From NCBI GenBank assembly GCA_039636775.1, contig CP143429.1:2046001-2110000 (forward strand): a DNA stretch of 64,000 nt, given 5' to 3'. The stretch is from Micrococcaceae bacterium Sec5.8 (GTDB lineage Bacteria; Actinomycetota; Actinomycetes; Actinomycetales; Micrococcaceae). The notes below the pieces were generated by a model. It had not been told where the DNA came from. It did no database searches and saw only the letters and a list, made by a program, of their open reading frames with translations. Below, piece by piece: positions 26,628 to 34,681 of this stretch (within the stretch, counting starts at the first letter, position 1; each line of letters opens with the position of its first letter). A program made the translations under genes and the position numbers.

Positions 26628-27560
26628 GTGCGCCGACTATTAGCAATTCTTCTTCCCGGGCTGCTGCTCCTGACCGCCTGCGGCGGCGGGGAGCCAGCGG
26701 CTCCAGAGCCCACCAGCCAGTCCGCCGGCGATACCGCCAAGCTGGACTCCCTCAAGCTGACGGAGAACGGCGACAAGAAGGCGCCGGGTGTTGATTTCAC
26801 CAAGCCGCTCGAGGTTACTGAACCTACTGTCAAGGTGGTTACGGAGGGCGACGGCGACCGGGTCAAGGCAAACCAGGTCGCCTCGATCTCCATCATTGCC
26901 CTCAGCGGCAAGGACGGTTCCACCCTGGAAGACACGTTCCCGAAGGATCCCGAAGAGCTCGAACTGAACGACGAGCTCAAGACCAGCAGCGGCGTCATTT
27001 ACAACGCCTTCGTCGGCGCGAAGACCGGCTCGGTCCTGGCCCTTGCCGTTCCCGGCAAAGCGGCCGCGGAAGGCGCAGAGGCACAGCCGACCCAGCTGCT
27101 CGTCGTCAAAGTGGTCTCAGCCAAGGATGCGGCCCCGGTCCTGGACAAGCCCGAAGGTGAGTCCGTCACCCCGCCGGCGGGCCTGCCCACCGTCAAGGAC
27201 AATGACAAGGGCGTTCCGGAAATCTCCGTCGACGGCGTCGCCGCCCCGACCGCCCTCGTCTCCCAGGACCTCATCAAGGGCAACGGCCAGGTGGTCAAGG
27301 AATCCGATACCATCACCGTCAACTACGTAGGCGTCGCCCTCGCCGGCGGCAAGGTCTTCGATTCCAGCTTCGACAGCGGCAAGAAGGCCACCTTCCCGCT
27401 CAGCGGCGTCATCAAGGGCTGGACCCAGGGCCTGGCCGGCAAAACGGTCGGCTCCCGCGTCCTCCTGGTGGTCCCGAAGGACCTCGCCTACGGCGAAGAA
27501 GGCAAGGGCGACGCGAAGGGCGACCTCGTCTTCGTCGTCGACATCCTCGGCGTCAAGTAA
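26628..27560 (+). CDS. FKBP-type peptidyl-prolyl isomerase lipoprotein
   Basis: Exported isomerase of 310 residues attached to the membrane. The signal peptide ends at LLLLTAC, so the lipobox cysteine is near residue 18. Two FKBP-like halves are visible: a weak N-terminal copy (about 50-165) lacking recognisable active-site residues and a clear C-terminal FKBP domain (about 195-310), with VNYVGVALAGGKVFDSSFD and the hydrophobic pocket segments up to VVDILGVK. The start is a GTG. A cytosolic single-domain FKBP follows 41 bases downstream. It probably helps fold secreted proteins. Confidence 0.9.
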   Translation: MRRLLAILLPGLLLLTACGGGEPAAPEPTSQSAGDTAKLDSLKLTENGDKKAPGVDFTKPLEVTEPTVKVVTEGDGDRVKANQVASISIIALSGKDGSTLEDTFPKDPEELELNDELKTSSGVIYNAFVGAKTGSVLALAVPGKAAAEGAEAQPTQLLVVKVVSAKDAAPVLDKPEGESVTPPAGLPTVKDNDKGVPEISVDGVAAPTALVSQDLIKGNGQVVKESDTITVNYVGVALAGGKVFDSSFDSGKKATFPLSGVIKGWTQGLAGKTVGSRVLLVVPKDLAYGEEGKGDAKGDLVFVVDILGVK

Positions 27561-27601
27561 CCTCCGCTAAAAAAACCACAGCCACGCAAGAAGGAGCAAC
27601 C

Positions 27602-27997
27602 ATGTCATTTGGACAGCGAAACATTGACCGCCAGAAGCCGGAAATTGATTTCCCCGACGGCGCCGTGCCCACCGGGCTGGTCATCACCGACCTGATTGAG
27701 GGCGACGGCGCTGAAGCCAAGGCCGGCGACACCGTCTCCACCCACTACGTTGGCGTGGCCTGGTCCACCGGCGAAGAGTTCGACGCCTCCTGGGGCCGCG
27801 GCGCACCGCTCGACTTCCGCGTCGGCGTCGGCCAGGTCATCCAGGGCTGGGACCAGGGCCTGCTGGGCATGAAGGTAGGCGGCCGCCGCCGCCTGGAAAT
27901 CCCCTCCGAGCTGGCCTACGGCCCGCGCGGCGCCGGCGGGGCGATCGGCCCGAACGAGGCCCTCATCTTCGTCGTCGACCTCGTCGCTGTCCGCTAA
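27602..27997 (+). CDS. FKBP-type peptidyl-prolyl cis-trans isomerase
   Basis: Cytosolic 131-residue single-domain FKBP that catalyses proline isomerisation. Domain marks are DTVSTHYVGVAWSTGEEFDAS, the W-containing core (VIQGWDQGLLGMKVGG), and the final strand LIFVVDLVAV. The N-terminus carries about 20 extra residues. The ATG follows AGAAGGAGCAACC. It is followed by an intrinsic terminator at 28054-28100, which ends the pafA-FKBP transcription unit before pafBC. Confidence 0.95.
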   Translation: MSFGQRNIDRQKPEIDFPDGAVPTGLVITDLIEGDGAEAKAGDTVSTHYVGVAWSTGEEFDASWGRGAPLDFRVGVGQVIQGWDQGLLGMKVGGRRRLEIPSELAYGPRGAGGAIGPNEALIFVVDLVAVR

Positions 27998-28053
27998 GGC
28001 GGACAGCGAACCCGGCGGGCGCGGGCCCACCACCAGTGCGTCCCCCGACACTG

Positions 28054-28100
28054 AGCGCGGTAACAATCGGACAAGTTCTTCCGGCTGTTACCGCGCTTTT
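28054..28100 (+). terminator. Intrinsic terminator between FKBP and pafBC
   Basis: The arms AGCGCGGTAACA (28054-28065) and TGTTACCGCGCT (28086-28097) pair perfectly and are followed by a T run at 28097-28100. It separates the pafA-FKBP genes from pafBC, implying that pafBC has its own promoter in the 36 bases after it. Confidence 0.85.
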
Positions 28101-28136
28101 GTCCGTTTCAGGCAGGGACTTTAGTACCCTTGCGGG

Positions 28137-30155
28137 GTGTCAGCCTCACGTACCGAACGCCTCCTGAACCTGCTCATTGCCCTGCTCAACACCACCTACG
28201 GCCTGCGCCGCGGCGAGCTGCGCGAGAAGGTCTACCACGACACCACCAGCACGGACACCGCCTTCGGCCGGATGTTCGAACGTGACAAATCCGAGCTGCG
28301 GCGGTTCGGATTCGAGGTGGAGACCGTGACGGACACCGGCTGGGGATCGGATGACCCGGCCACCACCCGCTACCGGATCGGCAAGGACTCCAACCGCCTT
28401 CCCGACGTCAGCCTCAGCCCGGCAGAGTGCACAGTGCTCATGCTCGCCGCCCAACTCTGGGAACATGCTGCCCTGGGCTCCGCAGCCCAGAACGCGGTGC
28501 GCAAGCTCCAGGCGTCCGGTGGACTGGCTGACACTGAACTCCCGGGCGGCCTCCAGCCGCGGATCCGGCCCGCGGGCCAGGCCTTCGAGGACCTTGTTGC
28601 CGCCATGCACGCCCAGCACCCCGTCAGCTTCCGCTACCTCGCCGGCAGCACGGGCAAGGAGGAGACCCGGCACGTGGAGCCCTGGGGGCTGGGGAGCCGC
28701 TTTGGCCAGTGGTACCTCGTCGCCCACGACAGGGACCGCGGCCACAAGCGGTTCTTCCGGCTCTCCCGCCTCACTTCCGCCGTGACCGTCCTGGCGAAGG
28801 AGAGCTTCGTCCCTCCCGCCGACTTCAACGTACGGGCGGAACTTGCCGGTCTCGCCGAACTGCCGGTCCTGGCCGCCGTCGTTGACGTACAGGCCGGCAG
28901 CCTGCGCGGGCTCCGAAAACGTGCTCTCCCGGACCCGGTCCCCGGCCCTGGCGCCGGACAGCCCGCACCGGGCCGGGACCGGCTGAGCGTGCCGTACCGG
29001 GACGCCGAGACTCTCGCGGAGGAATTCGCCTCCTACGGGCCCCGGATCCGGGTGGTGTCCCCGCCCGAACTCGTCACCTCAGTGCGCCGGCGGCTGTCCG
29101 CTGCCGCTGACTTCGCCGCCGCGCCCGTCCCGCCGATTAGCTTCCCGGCGGTCTCCTCCCCGGCAGCCGCTGTCCCTCCGGGGACCCCGCCCCACGGCCG
29201 CAAGCGGACGTCCGAGGACCAGCTGAGCCGCATGCTGCAGCTGGTACCGTTCCTGGTGCACAACCAGGGCCTGCACATCAGCGAAGTTGCGGCTAAGTTC
29301 GGCATTACCCGCAGTGAGCTCGAAGCGGACCTGCGGATCCTGATCTGCTCAGGCCTGCCGGAAGGGTACCCGGATGACCTGCTGGACATCCAGTGGGACG
29401 ACGACCACGTCACCATCAGCCAGGACCTCGACCTGACCCGTCCCGTGCGTTTCACCGTCGAGGAGGCTTGCGCCCTCCTGACCGGGCTGGAAACGCTCAA
29501 TGGACTCCCCGAACTGGCCGAGGGCAGCGCGCTGGACTCCGTCACCCTCAAGCTCATGGCGGCGGCGGGGGAGGAGGGCCTTAAAGCTGCCGCCCTGTCC
29601 GGGCCCGAAGTGGGACCCAGCAATTCCGCGGTGCTGGCAACGGCCCGCGAAGCCATCGGGACCGGGGTGCAGTTGCGGTTGCGTTACTTCTCGCCGCTCC
29701 GGGACACGGTCTCGGACCGTGACATTGATCCGCAGCGGCTCTACTCCCTGGACAACACCTGGTACCTCGAGGCTTACTGCCATTCCGCCCGGGCCCTGCG
29801 GAACTTCCGGCTGGACCGGATCGAAACCCTGGAACCCAACGGCCTGCCCGTCTCGGCGCCGGCGGCGGCGGACGGCAGCGTCCCGGTCAAGCTGTTCACC
29901 CCCAACGACGACGACACCGTCGTGATAGTGGAACTCACGCGCCGGGGCGCCGGCCTGGCCGATGAATACTATGCGGAGCGGACGGCCACCTTGCCCGGGG
30001 GCGGGCTGCTGGCAGAGATCCGCTTCGGCAGCACCGGCTGGCTGCCGATGTTCGTGGCCCAGCACGGCGGGACGGCACGCATCCTGGCGCCGGATGCGCC
30101 CGCTGCCGCTTCCCGCGACTGGCTCGCCGCTGCGCTGGCCCAATACGATGCGTAG
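28137..30155 (+). CDS. pafBC: Fused PafB-PafC WYL-domain DNA-damage regulator
   Basis: Transcription activator of the proteasome-linked DNA-damage response. The 672-residue product contains both halves that are separate PafB and PafC in mycobacteria. Each half has an N-terminal winged helix and a WYL domain: the first about 1-330, with WYL in GQWYLVAHD, and the second about 355-670, with WYL in NTWYLEAYCHS. A low-complexity Pro/Ala linker (about 330-365) joins them. A natural fusion of this kind is known from Arthrobacter aurescens and was used for the structure. WYL domains are thought to sense nucleic-acid ligands. The GTG at 28137 is close to the terminator, so its leader is short. Confidence 0.93.
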   Translation: MSASRTERLLNLLIALLNTTYGLRRGELREKVYHDTTSTDTAFGRMFERDKSELRRFGFEVETVTDTGWGSDDPATTRYRIGKDSNRLPDVSLSPAECTVLMLAAQLWEHAALGSAAQNAVRKLQASGGLADTELPGGLQPRIRPAGQAFEDLVAAMHAQHPVSFRYLAGSTGKEETRHVEPWGLGSRFGQWYLVAHDRDRGHKRFFRLSRLTSAVTVLAKESFVPPADFNVRAELAGLAELPVLAAVVDVQAGSLRGLRKRALPDPVPGPGAGQPAPGRDRLSVPYRDAETLAEEFASYGPRIRVVSPPELVTSVRRRLSAAADFAAAPVPPISFPAVSSPAAAVPPGTPPHGRKRTSEDQLSRMLQLVPFLVHNQGLHISEVAAKFGITRSELEADLRILICSGLPEGYPDDLLDIQWDDDHVTISQDLDLTRPVRFTVEEACALLTGLETLNGLPELAEGSALDSVTLKLMAAAGEEGLKAAALSGPEVGPSNSAVLATAREAIGTGVQLRLRYFSPLRDTVSDRDIDPQRLYSLDNTWYLEAYCHSARALRNFRLDRIETLEPNGLPVSAPAAADGSVPVKLFTPNDDDTVVIVELTRRGAGLADEYYAERTATLPGGGLLAEIRFGSTGWLPMFVAQHGGTARILAPDAPAAASRDWLAAALAQYDA

Positions 30156-30181
30156 CCGGTGCGGCGGATAGACTACTCAGC

Positions 30182-30535
30182 ATGCCTTGGTGGTCCTGGA
30201 TCGTAATCTGGATAGCGCTCGTTGCGCTGTCCCTGCTGTTCTTCCTCGTGCTCGGGGTCCGGTTGTTCCGGAACTTCATGGGTACGGTCAAAGAACTCGG
30301 CGCGGCGGAGGAGCGGTTCTCCACCCTGCCGTCGCCCGGCGCGGAGCTGGCGAGCCACGCCGGCCGGGTCACAGAGCAGGAACCCGGATCCGCGGTTTTC
30401 GCCTCACCCGTGCGGATGGGGCATGATTACCGCGCAGGCAAATCCGCCCGCCAGGAGAACCGCCGTCAGCGCCGCGTCCAGCGCAAAATGGGCCGCGGCC
30501 AGCCCCAGCGGCTGAACGACATTGAAATCAGTTAG
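30182..30535 (+). CDS. Single-pass membrane protein of unknown function
   Basis: A 117-residue protein with one N-terminal membrane helix (WSWIVIWIALVALSLLFFLVLGV) and a long basic cytosolic tail rich in Arg and Gln near the end (RQENRRQRRVQRKMGRGQ). No domain is recognised. It sits between pafBC and tatA, in the place of a small membrane gene seen in related genomes, so it could be linked to Tat export. Function unknown. Confidence 0.8.
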   Translation: MPWWSWIVIWIALVALSLLFFLVLGVRLFRNFMGTVKELGAAEERFSTLPSPGAELASHAGRVTEQEPGSAVFASPVRMGHDYRAGKSARQENRRQRRVQRKMGRGQPQRLNDIEIS

Positions 30536-30571
30536 ACGTAGGATTGAACTCAAACGAAAGGACCTCCTGTC

Positions 30572-30841
30572 ATGAGGCTTGAAGGCTGGCATCTCATCAT
30601 CATCATCGTTCTGGCATTGGTGCTTTTCGCTGCACCGAAGCTGCCCGGCATGGCCCGCAGCCTGGGCCAGTCCATGCGAATCTTTAAGTCCGAAGTCAGG
30701 GAAATGAAAAAGGACGGCGCCACGGACACCGCCGACGGCGCCGAGCCCGTCGTGGGCCGGGTTGTGAACCACCCGAAGTCCGCCGGGGCGGAAACCCGCA
30801 CCGCTGACGGAACCGACGTTCCGCCGCCGAACCGCGCCTAA
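30572..30841 (+). CDS. tatA: Twin-arginine translocase subunit TatA
   Basis: Pore-forming Tat component of 89 residues. It has one N-terminal membrane helix (LEGWHLIIIIVLALVLFAAPKLP), the hinge FAAPKLPGMARSLGQSMRIFKSE and an amphipathic helix, followed by a polar tail. The FGxxKLP-like motif appears as FAAPKLP, as in actinobacterial TatA. The ATG follows AAAGGACC. It is followed after six bases by tatC. Confidence 0.93.
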   Translation: MRLEGWHLIIIIVLALVLFAAPKLPGMARSLGQSMRIFKSEVREMKKDGATDTADGAEPVVGRVVNHPKSAGAETRTADGTDVPPPNRA

Positions 30842-30847
30842 CACCGC

Positions 30848-31684
30848 ATGGCAGTAAACATGGGCCGCCGGTCGAACCCCGAGGGGAGGATGGCGCTCCT
30901 CGATCACCTCAAGGAATTGCGGAACCGCCTCTTCAAGTCCGCGATAGCCGTCGTGCTGGGAACCGTCGTCGGGTTCCTCGTCTACCAGCCGATGCTCGCT
31001 GCGCTGATCAAACCGATCACGGACCTTAATGCCCACGAAGGCCGTCAGGCAACACTCAACTTCGACGGCGTCGCGAGTTCGTTTGATTTGATGATCCAGG
31101 TGTCGGTGTTCCTGGGCCTGATCCTTGCCAGCCCGGTGTGGCTGTACCAGCTGTGGGCGTTCATCGTGCCCGGCCTGCACAAAAAGGAACGCCGGATCGC
31201 CCTGTCGTTCGTGGCTGCCGCCGTCCCGCTCTTTGTGGGCGGTGTCCTGCTGGCCTGGCTGGTGCTTCCCAACGCCGTGCGGGTGCTCACTGATTTCACT
31301 CCCTCCGGCGGCTCCAACTTCATCAGCGCCCAGGTGTACCTGTCCTTCGTACTGCGGCTCCTGCTGGCCTTCGGCATCGCTTTTCTGCTGCCCGTGGTCC
31401 TCGTCGGGCTGAACCTGGTGGGAATCGTCAAGGGCAAGCAGCTCGTCAAAAGCTGGCGCATCACCGTCTTCCTGGTCTGCCTGTTCGCCGCCATGGCCGC
31501 GCCCGGAGCCGACGCCATGAGCATGTTCTACCTTGCCGGGCCCATGCTCCTGCTCTTCTTCGCCGCCATCGGCCTCTGCCTGCTTAACGACCGCCGGCGG
31601 GACCGCCGCGCCATCAAACGCGCTGCCGAGACGGAGGCCACCGCGGACCAGGCGACTCCCGGCGCAGAGCTGGAGAATCTCTAG
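30848..31684 (+). CDS. tatC: Twin-arginine translocase subunit TatC
   Basis: Six-helix membrane receptor that binds twin-arginine signal peptides and recruits TatA. The 278-residue protein shows the N-terminal family motif ALLDHLKELRNRLFKS and the conserved early FKSAIAVVLG region, then helices up to AGPMLLLFFAAIGLCLLN. A basic tail follows. Gene order tatA-tatC after pafBC matches mycobacteria. No tatB is visible in the window. Confidence 0.95.
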   Translation: MAVNMGRRSNPEGRMALLDHLKELRNRLFKSAIAVVLGTVVGFLVYQPMLAALIKPITDLNAHEGRQATLNFDGVASSFDLMIQVSVFLGLILASPVWLYQLWAFIVPGLHKKERRIALSFVAAAVPLFVGGVLLAWLVLPNAVRVLTDFTPSGGSNFISAQVYLSFVLRLLLAFGIAFLLPVVLVGLNLVGIVKGKQLVKSWRITVFLVCLFAAMAAPGADAMSMFYLAGPMLLLFFAAIGLCLLNDRRRDRRAIKRAAETEATADQATPGAELENL

Positions 31685-31708
31685 CTCCCGGCGCATTAGG
31701 CTGGAAGC

Positions 31709-34597
31709 ATGTCCTCACTACCCGGGCCGGAATCTCCGTCTGAACGCTACCGAGCCAGCGCCGAACGGGCCGCAGAAGCCAAAACGCACCTAGGCGGTTT
31801 CATCCGTACCCTGGCGTTCGAACTCGATGACTTCCAGCGCGAGGCCTGTCTGTCCCTGCAGGCCGGGCGCGGTGTCCTGGTGGCTGCCCCCACAGGCGCC
31901 GGCAAGACCATCGTGGGGGAATTCGCCGTCTACCTGGCGCTGCAGCGCGGACTCAAGGCCTTCTACACCACCCCGATCAAGGCACTGTCCAACCAGAAGT
32001 ATTCGGAGCTGGCTGATAAGTACGGTGCCGACCGGGTGGGGCTGCTGACCGGCGACACCAGCATCAACGGCGATGCTCCGGTGGTGGTGATGACCACCGA
32101 GGTGCTCCGGAACATGCTCTACGCCGACTCCAGCACCCTGGGCGATCTCGGCTACGTCGTCATGGATGAAGTCCACTACCTGGCCGACCGCTTCCGCGGC
32201 GCCGTCTGGGAGGAAGTCATCATCCATTTACCCACCGAGGTCCAGGTCGCCTCGCTGAGCGCCACCGTTTCCAACGCCGAGGAATTCGGCGCCTGGCTGG
32301 ACACCGTCCGTGGCCAGACCGACGTCATCGTCTCCGAGCACCGCCCCGTGCCGCTGTGGCAGCACGTCATGGTGGGCCGGAAGATCGTGGATCTCTTCGC
32401 CGGCGACACCAGCTTCGATGAGATCGCCCCGGCAGGTGAGGCAGCGGCGGCAGCCGCCAGCACAGCATCCGCTGCCGTGGATACCCGGCCGGACTTCGAG
32501 GTGAACCCCGAGCTGCTCTCGATGGCCCGCGCCGAAAGCCAAATGAACTTCCGGGGCCGGTTCGGGCACGGTGGCCGGAACCAGCGGCGCCACAGCGGCC
32601 GGCGCGACGAGGTCCCCCAAGGCGGCCCGCGCAGCCCCGTCCGGAAGGCCAGCCGTCCCCAGGTCATCGCCAGCCTGGACCGGCAGGACTTCCTGCCGGC
32701 CATCACCTTCATCTTTTCCCGCGCCGGCTGTGACGCCGCCGTCGCCCAGTGCGTTGCTGCGGGTCTGTGGCTGACCACCGAGCAGGAACAGCTCATCATC
32801 GCCCGTCGGGTTGATGAGGCGGCCCAGGACATCCCCCCTGACGACCTGGACGTCCTGGGCTTCTGGAGCTGGCGCGACGGGCTGCTCCGCGGGCTCGCAG
32901 CACACCATGCCGGGATGCTGCCCACCTTCAAGGAAGTGGTGGAGAAGCTCTTCGTTGACGGGCTCGTCAAGGCCGTTTTTGCGACGGAAACCCTGGCGCT
33001 CGGCGTGAATATGCCGGCACGGTCCGTCGTGCTGGAAAAACTGGACAAGTTCAACGGTGAAGCGCATGTGAACATCACTGCGGGGGAGTACACGCAGCTG
33101 ACCGGACGAGCGGGCAGGCGCGGGATCGACGTCGAGGGCCACGCCGTGGTCCTGTGGCAGCCCGGCACCGACCCCGCGGCCGTGGCCGGCCTCGCTTCGC
33201 GGCGGACGTATCCGCTGAATTCCAGCTTCAGGCCCACCTACAACATGTCCATCAACCTGCTGGCGCAGTTCGGCCGGCCCAGGGCCCGGGAGATCCTCGA
33301 ATCCTCCTTCGCCCAGTTCCAGGCGGACCGCTCAGTGGTGGGGCTGGCAAAGCAGGTGCGCGGCCGCGAGGAGTCCCTGGCCGGCTTCAGCAAGGCGATG
33401 CACTGCCACCTCGGCGATTTCACCGACTATTCCCGGATCCGGCGGGCACTGTCCGACGCCGAGAAGAACGCCTCCCAAACCAGTTCCCGGGCCAGGAAAT
33501 CGGTCACCGAGGATTCCCTGAGCCGTTTGCTGCCCGGCGATGTGGTGGATGTTCCCACCGGCCGGGCGCCCGGACTCGCCGTCGTCCTGAGCTCCGACCA
33601 CCACTCCCGCGAGCCCCGGCCCGCGGTCATGACGCTGGACAATCAGCTGCGGCGGATCGGAACCCAGGACGTGGAGGGGCCGCTGAGCCCCATCACTCGG
33701 GTCAGGATCCCCAAATCCTTTAACGCCAAGGTGCCCAAGTCGCGACGTGACCTGGCGTCATCGGTCCGAAACGCACTCCGGGAGAACCGGCCCCCCGCCC
33801 CGCCGAGCCGGAACGACGACTTCGGCCGCGCCGCTGCCCAACCTGATCAGGAAAAACGGATCGCCGAGCTGCGCCGCCAACTCCGCGCCCACCCGTGCCA
33901 CGGCTGCAGCGAACGGGAGGACCACGCGCGCTGGTCCGAACGCTACTGGAAACTCCGCCAGGAAACCGACGGTCTGGTGCGCAACATCCAGGGACGCACC
34001 AACACCATCGCCAAGACCTTCGACCGGGTGTGCGGTGTGCTCTCCAGCTACGGCTACCTGGAAACGTCCGACACCGGAGCGCTCACCATCAGCCCCGACG
34101 GTCAACGGCTGCGCCGGATCTACGGCGAAAAGGACCTGCTGATCTCGCAGTCCCTGCGGCTGGGCGCGTTCAACGACCTCGACGCCGCCGAGGTCGCTGC
34201 CCTCGCCAGTGTCCTGGTTTACCAGGCCAAACGCGAGGAACGCGGACTCCGGCCCAAGATGCCAAGCGTCTCGCTGGAATCGGCTGTCGACATCGTGGTC
34301 TCTGAGTGGTCCGCGCTGGAAGATGTTGAGGAAGCCAACAAGCTGCCGCTGACCGGAGAACCCGAGCTCGGCCTGGTCTGGCCGATCTTCAAGTGGGCCA
34401 GGGGCCGGCACCTGCAGGACGTCCTCAGCGGCACAGACCTGGCGGCCGGCGATTTCGTCCGGTGGGTGAAGCAGGTCATTGACCTGCTGGACCAGCTCGC
34501 GAAAATCCCGACGCTGGACCCGCGGGTCTCGCGGCTCTGCGGGGAGGCGATCAAACTGATTAAGCGCGGCGTCGTCGCCTACTCCTCCGTGGCGTGA
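31709..34597 (+). CDS. helY: Ski2-like DEAD/DEAH RNA helicase
   Basis: A 962-residue superfamily 2 helicase like the mycobacterial HelY. Walker A appears as AAPTGAGKT near residue 55, the DEVH box as VMDEVHYL near residue 153, with later helicase motifs LSATVSNAEEF, TETLALGVNMPARSVV and TGRAGRRGID. The C-terminal half (about 600-960) contains the Ski2 accessory DSHCT region. Homologues act on RNA in turnover or processing. The gene is the last of the conserved pafBC-tat-helY block, with 24 bases after tatC. Its link to protein quality control is one of position only. Confidence 0.9.
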   Translation: MSSLPGPESPSERYRASAERAAEAKTHLGGFIRTLAFELDDFQREACLSLQAGRGVLVAAPTGAGKTIVGEFAVYLALQRGLKAFYTTPIKALSNQKYSELADKYGADRVGLLTGDTSINGDAPVVVMTTEVLRNMLYADSSTLGDLGYVVMDEVHYLADRFRGAVWEEVIIHLPTEVQVASLSATVSNAEEFGAWLDTVRGQTDVIVSEHRPVPLWQHVMVGRKIVDLFAGDTSFDEIAPAGEAAAAAASTASAAVDTRPDFEVNPELLSMARAESQMNFRGRFGHGGRNQRRHSGRRDEVPQGGPRSPVRKASRPQVIASLDRQDFLPAITFIFSRAGCDAAVAQCVAAGLWLTTEQEQLIIARRVDEAAQDIPPDDLDVLGFWSWRDGLLRGLAAHHAGMLPTFKEVVEKLFVDGLVKAVFATETLALGVNMPARSVVLEKLDKFNGEAHVNITAGEYTQLTGRAGRRGIDVEGHAVVLWQPGTDPAAVAGLASRRTYPLNSSFRPTYNMSINLLAQFGRPRAREILESSFAQFQADRSVVGLAKQVRGREESLAGFSKAMHCHLGDFTDYSRIRRALSDAEKNASQTSSRARKSVTEDSLSRLLPGDVVDVPTGRAPGLAVVLSSDHHSREPRPAVMTLDNQLRRIGTQDVEGPLSPITRVRIPKSFNAKVPKSRRDLASSVRNALRENRPPAPPSRNDDFGRAAAQPDQEKRIAELRRQLRAHPCHGCSEREDHARWSERYWKLRQETDGLVRNIQGRTNTIAKTFDRVCGVLSSYGYLETSDTGALTISPDGQRLRRIYGEKDLLISQSLRLGAFNDLDAAEVAALASVLVYQAKREERGLRPKMPSVSLESAVDIVVSEWSALEDVEEANKLPLTGEPELGLVWPIFKWARGRHLQDVLSGTDLAAGDFVRWVKQVIDLLDQLAKIPTLDPRVSRLCGEAIKLIKRGVVAYSSVA

Positions 34598-34681
34598 CCG
34601 CCCCGGCCACCCGGCCCGTCCCCACCGTCGTCTCATCCGTCCGGCCTGTGCCGGGCACCAGTTGCAAGGAGTCCCAGAGTC

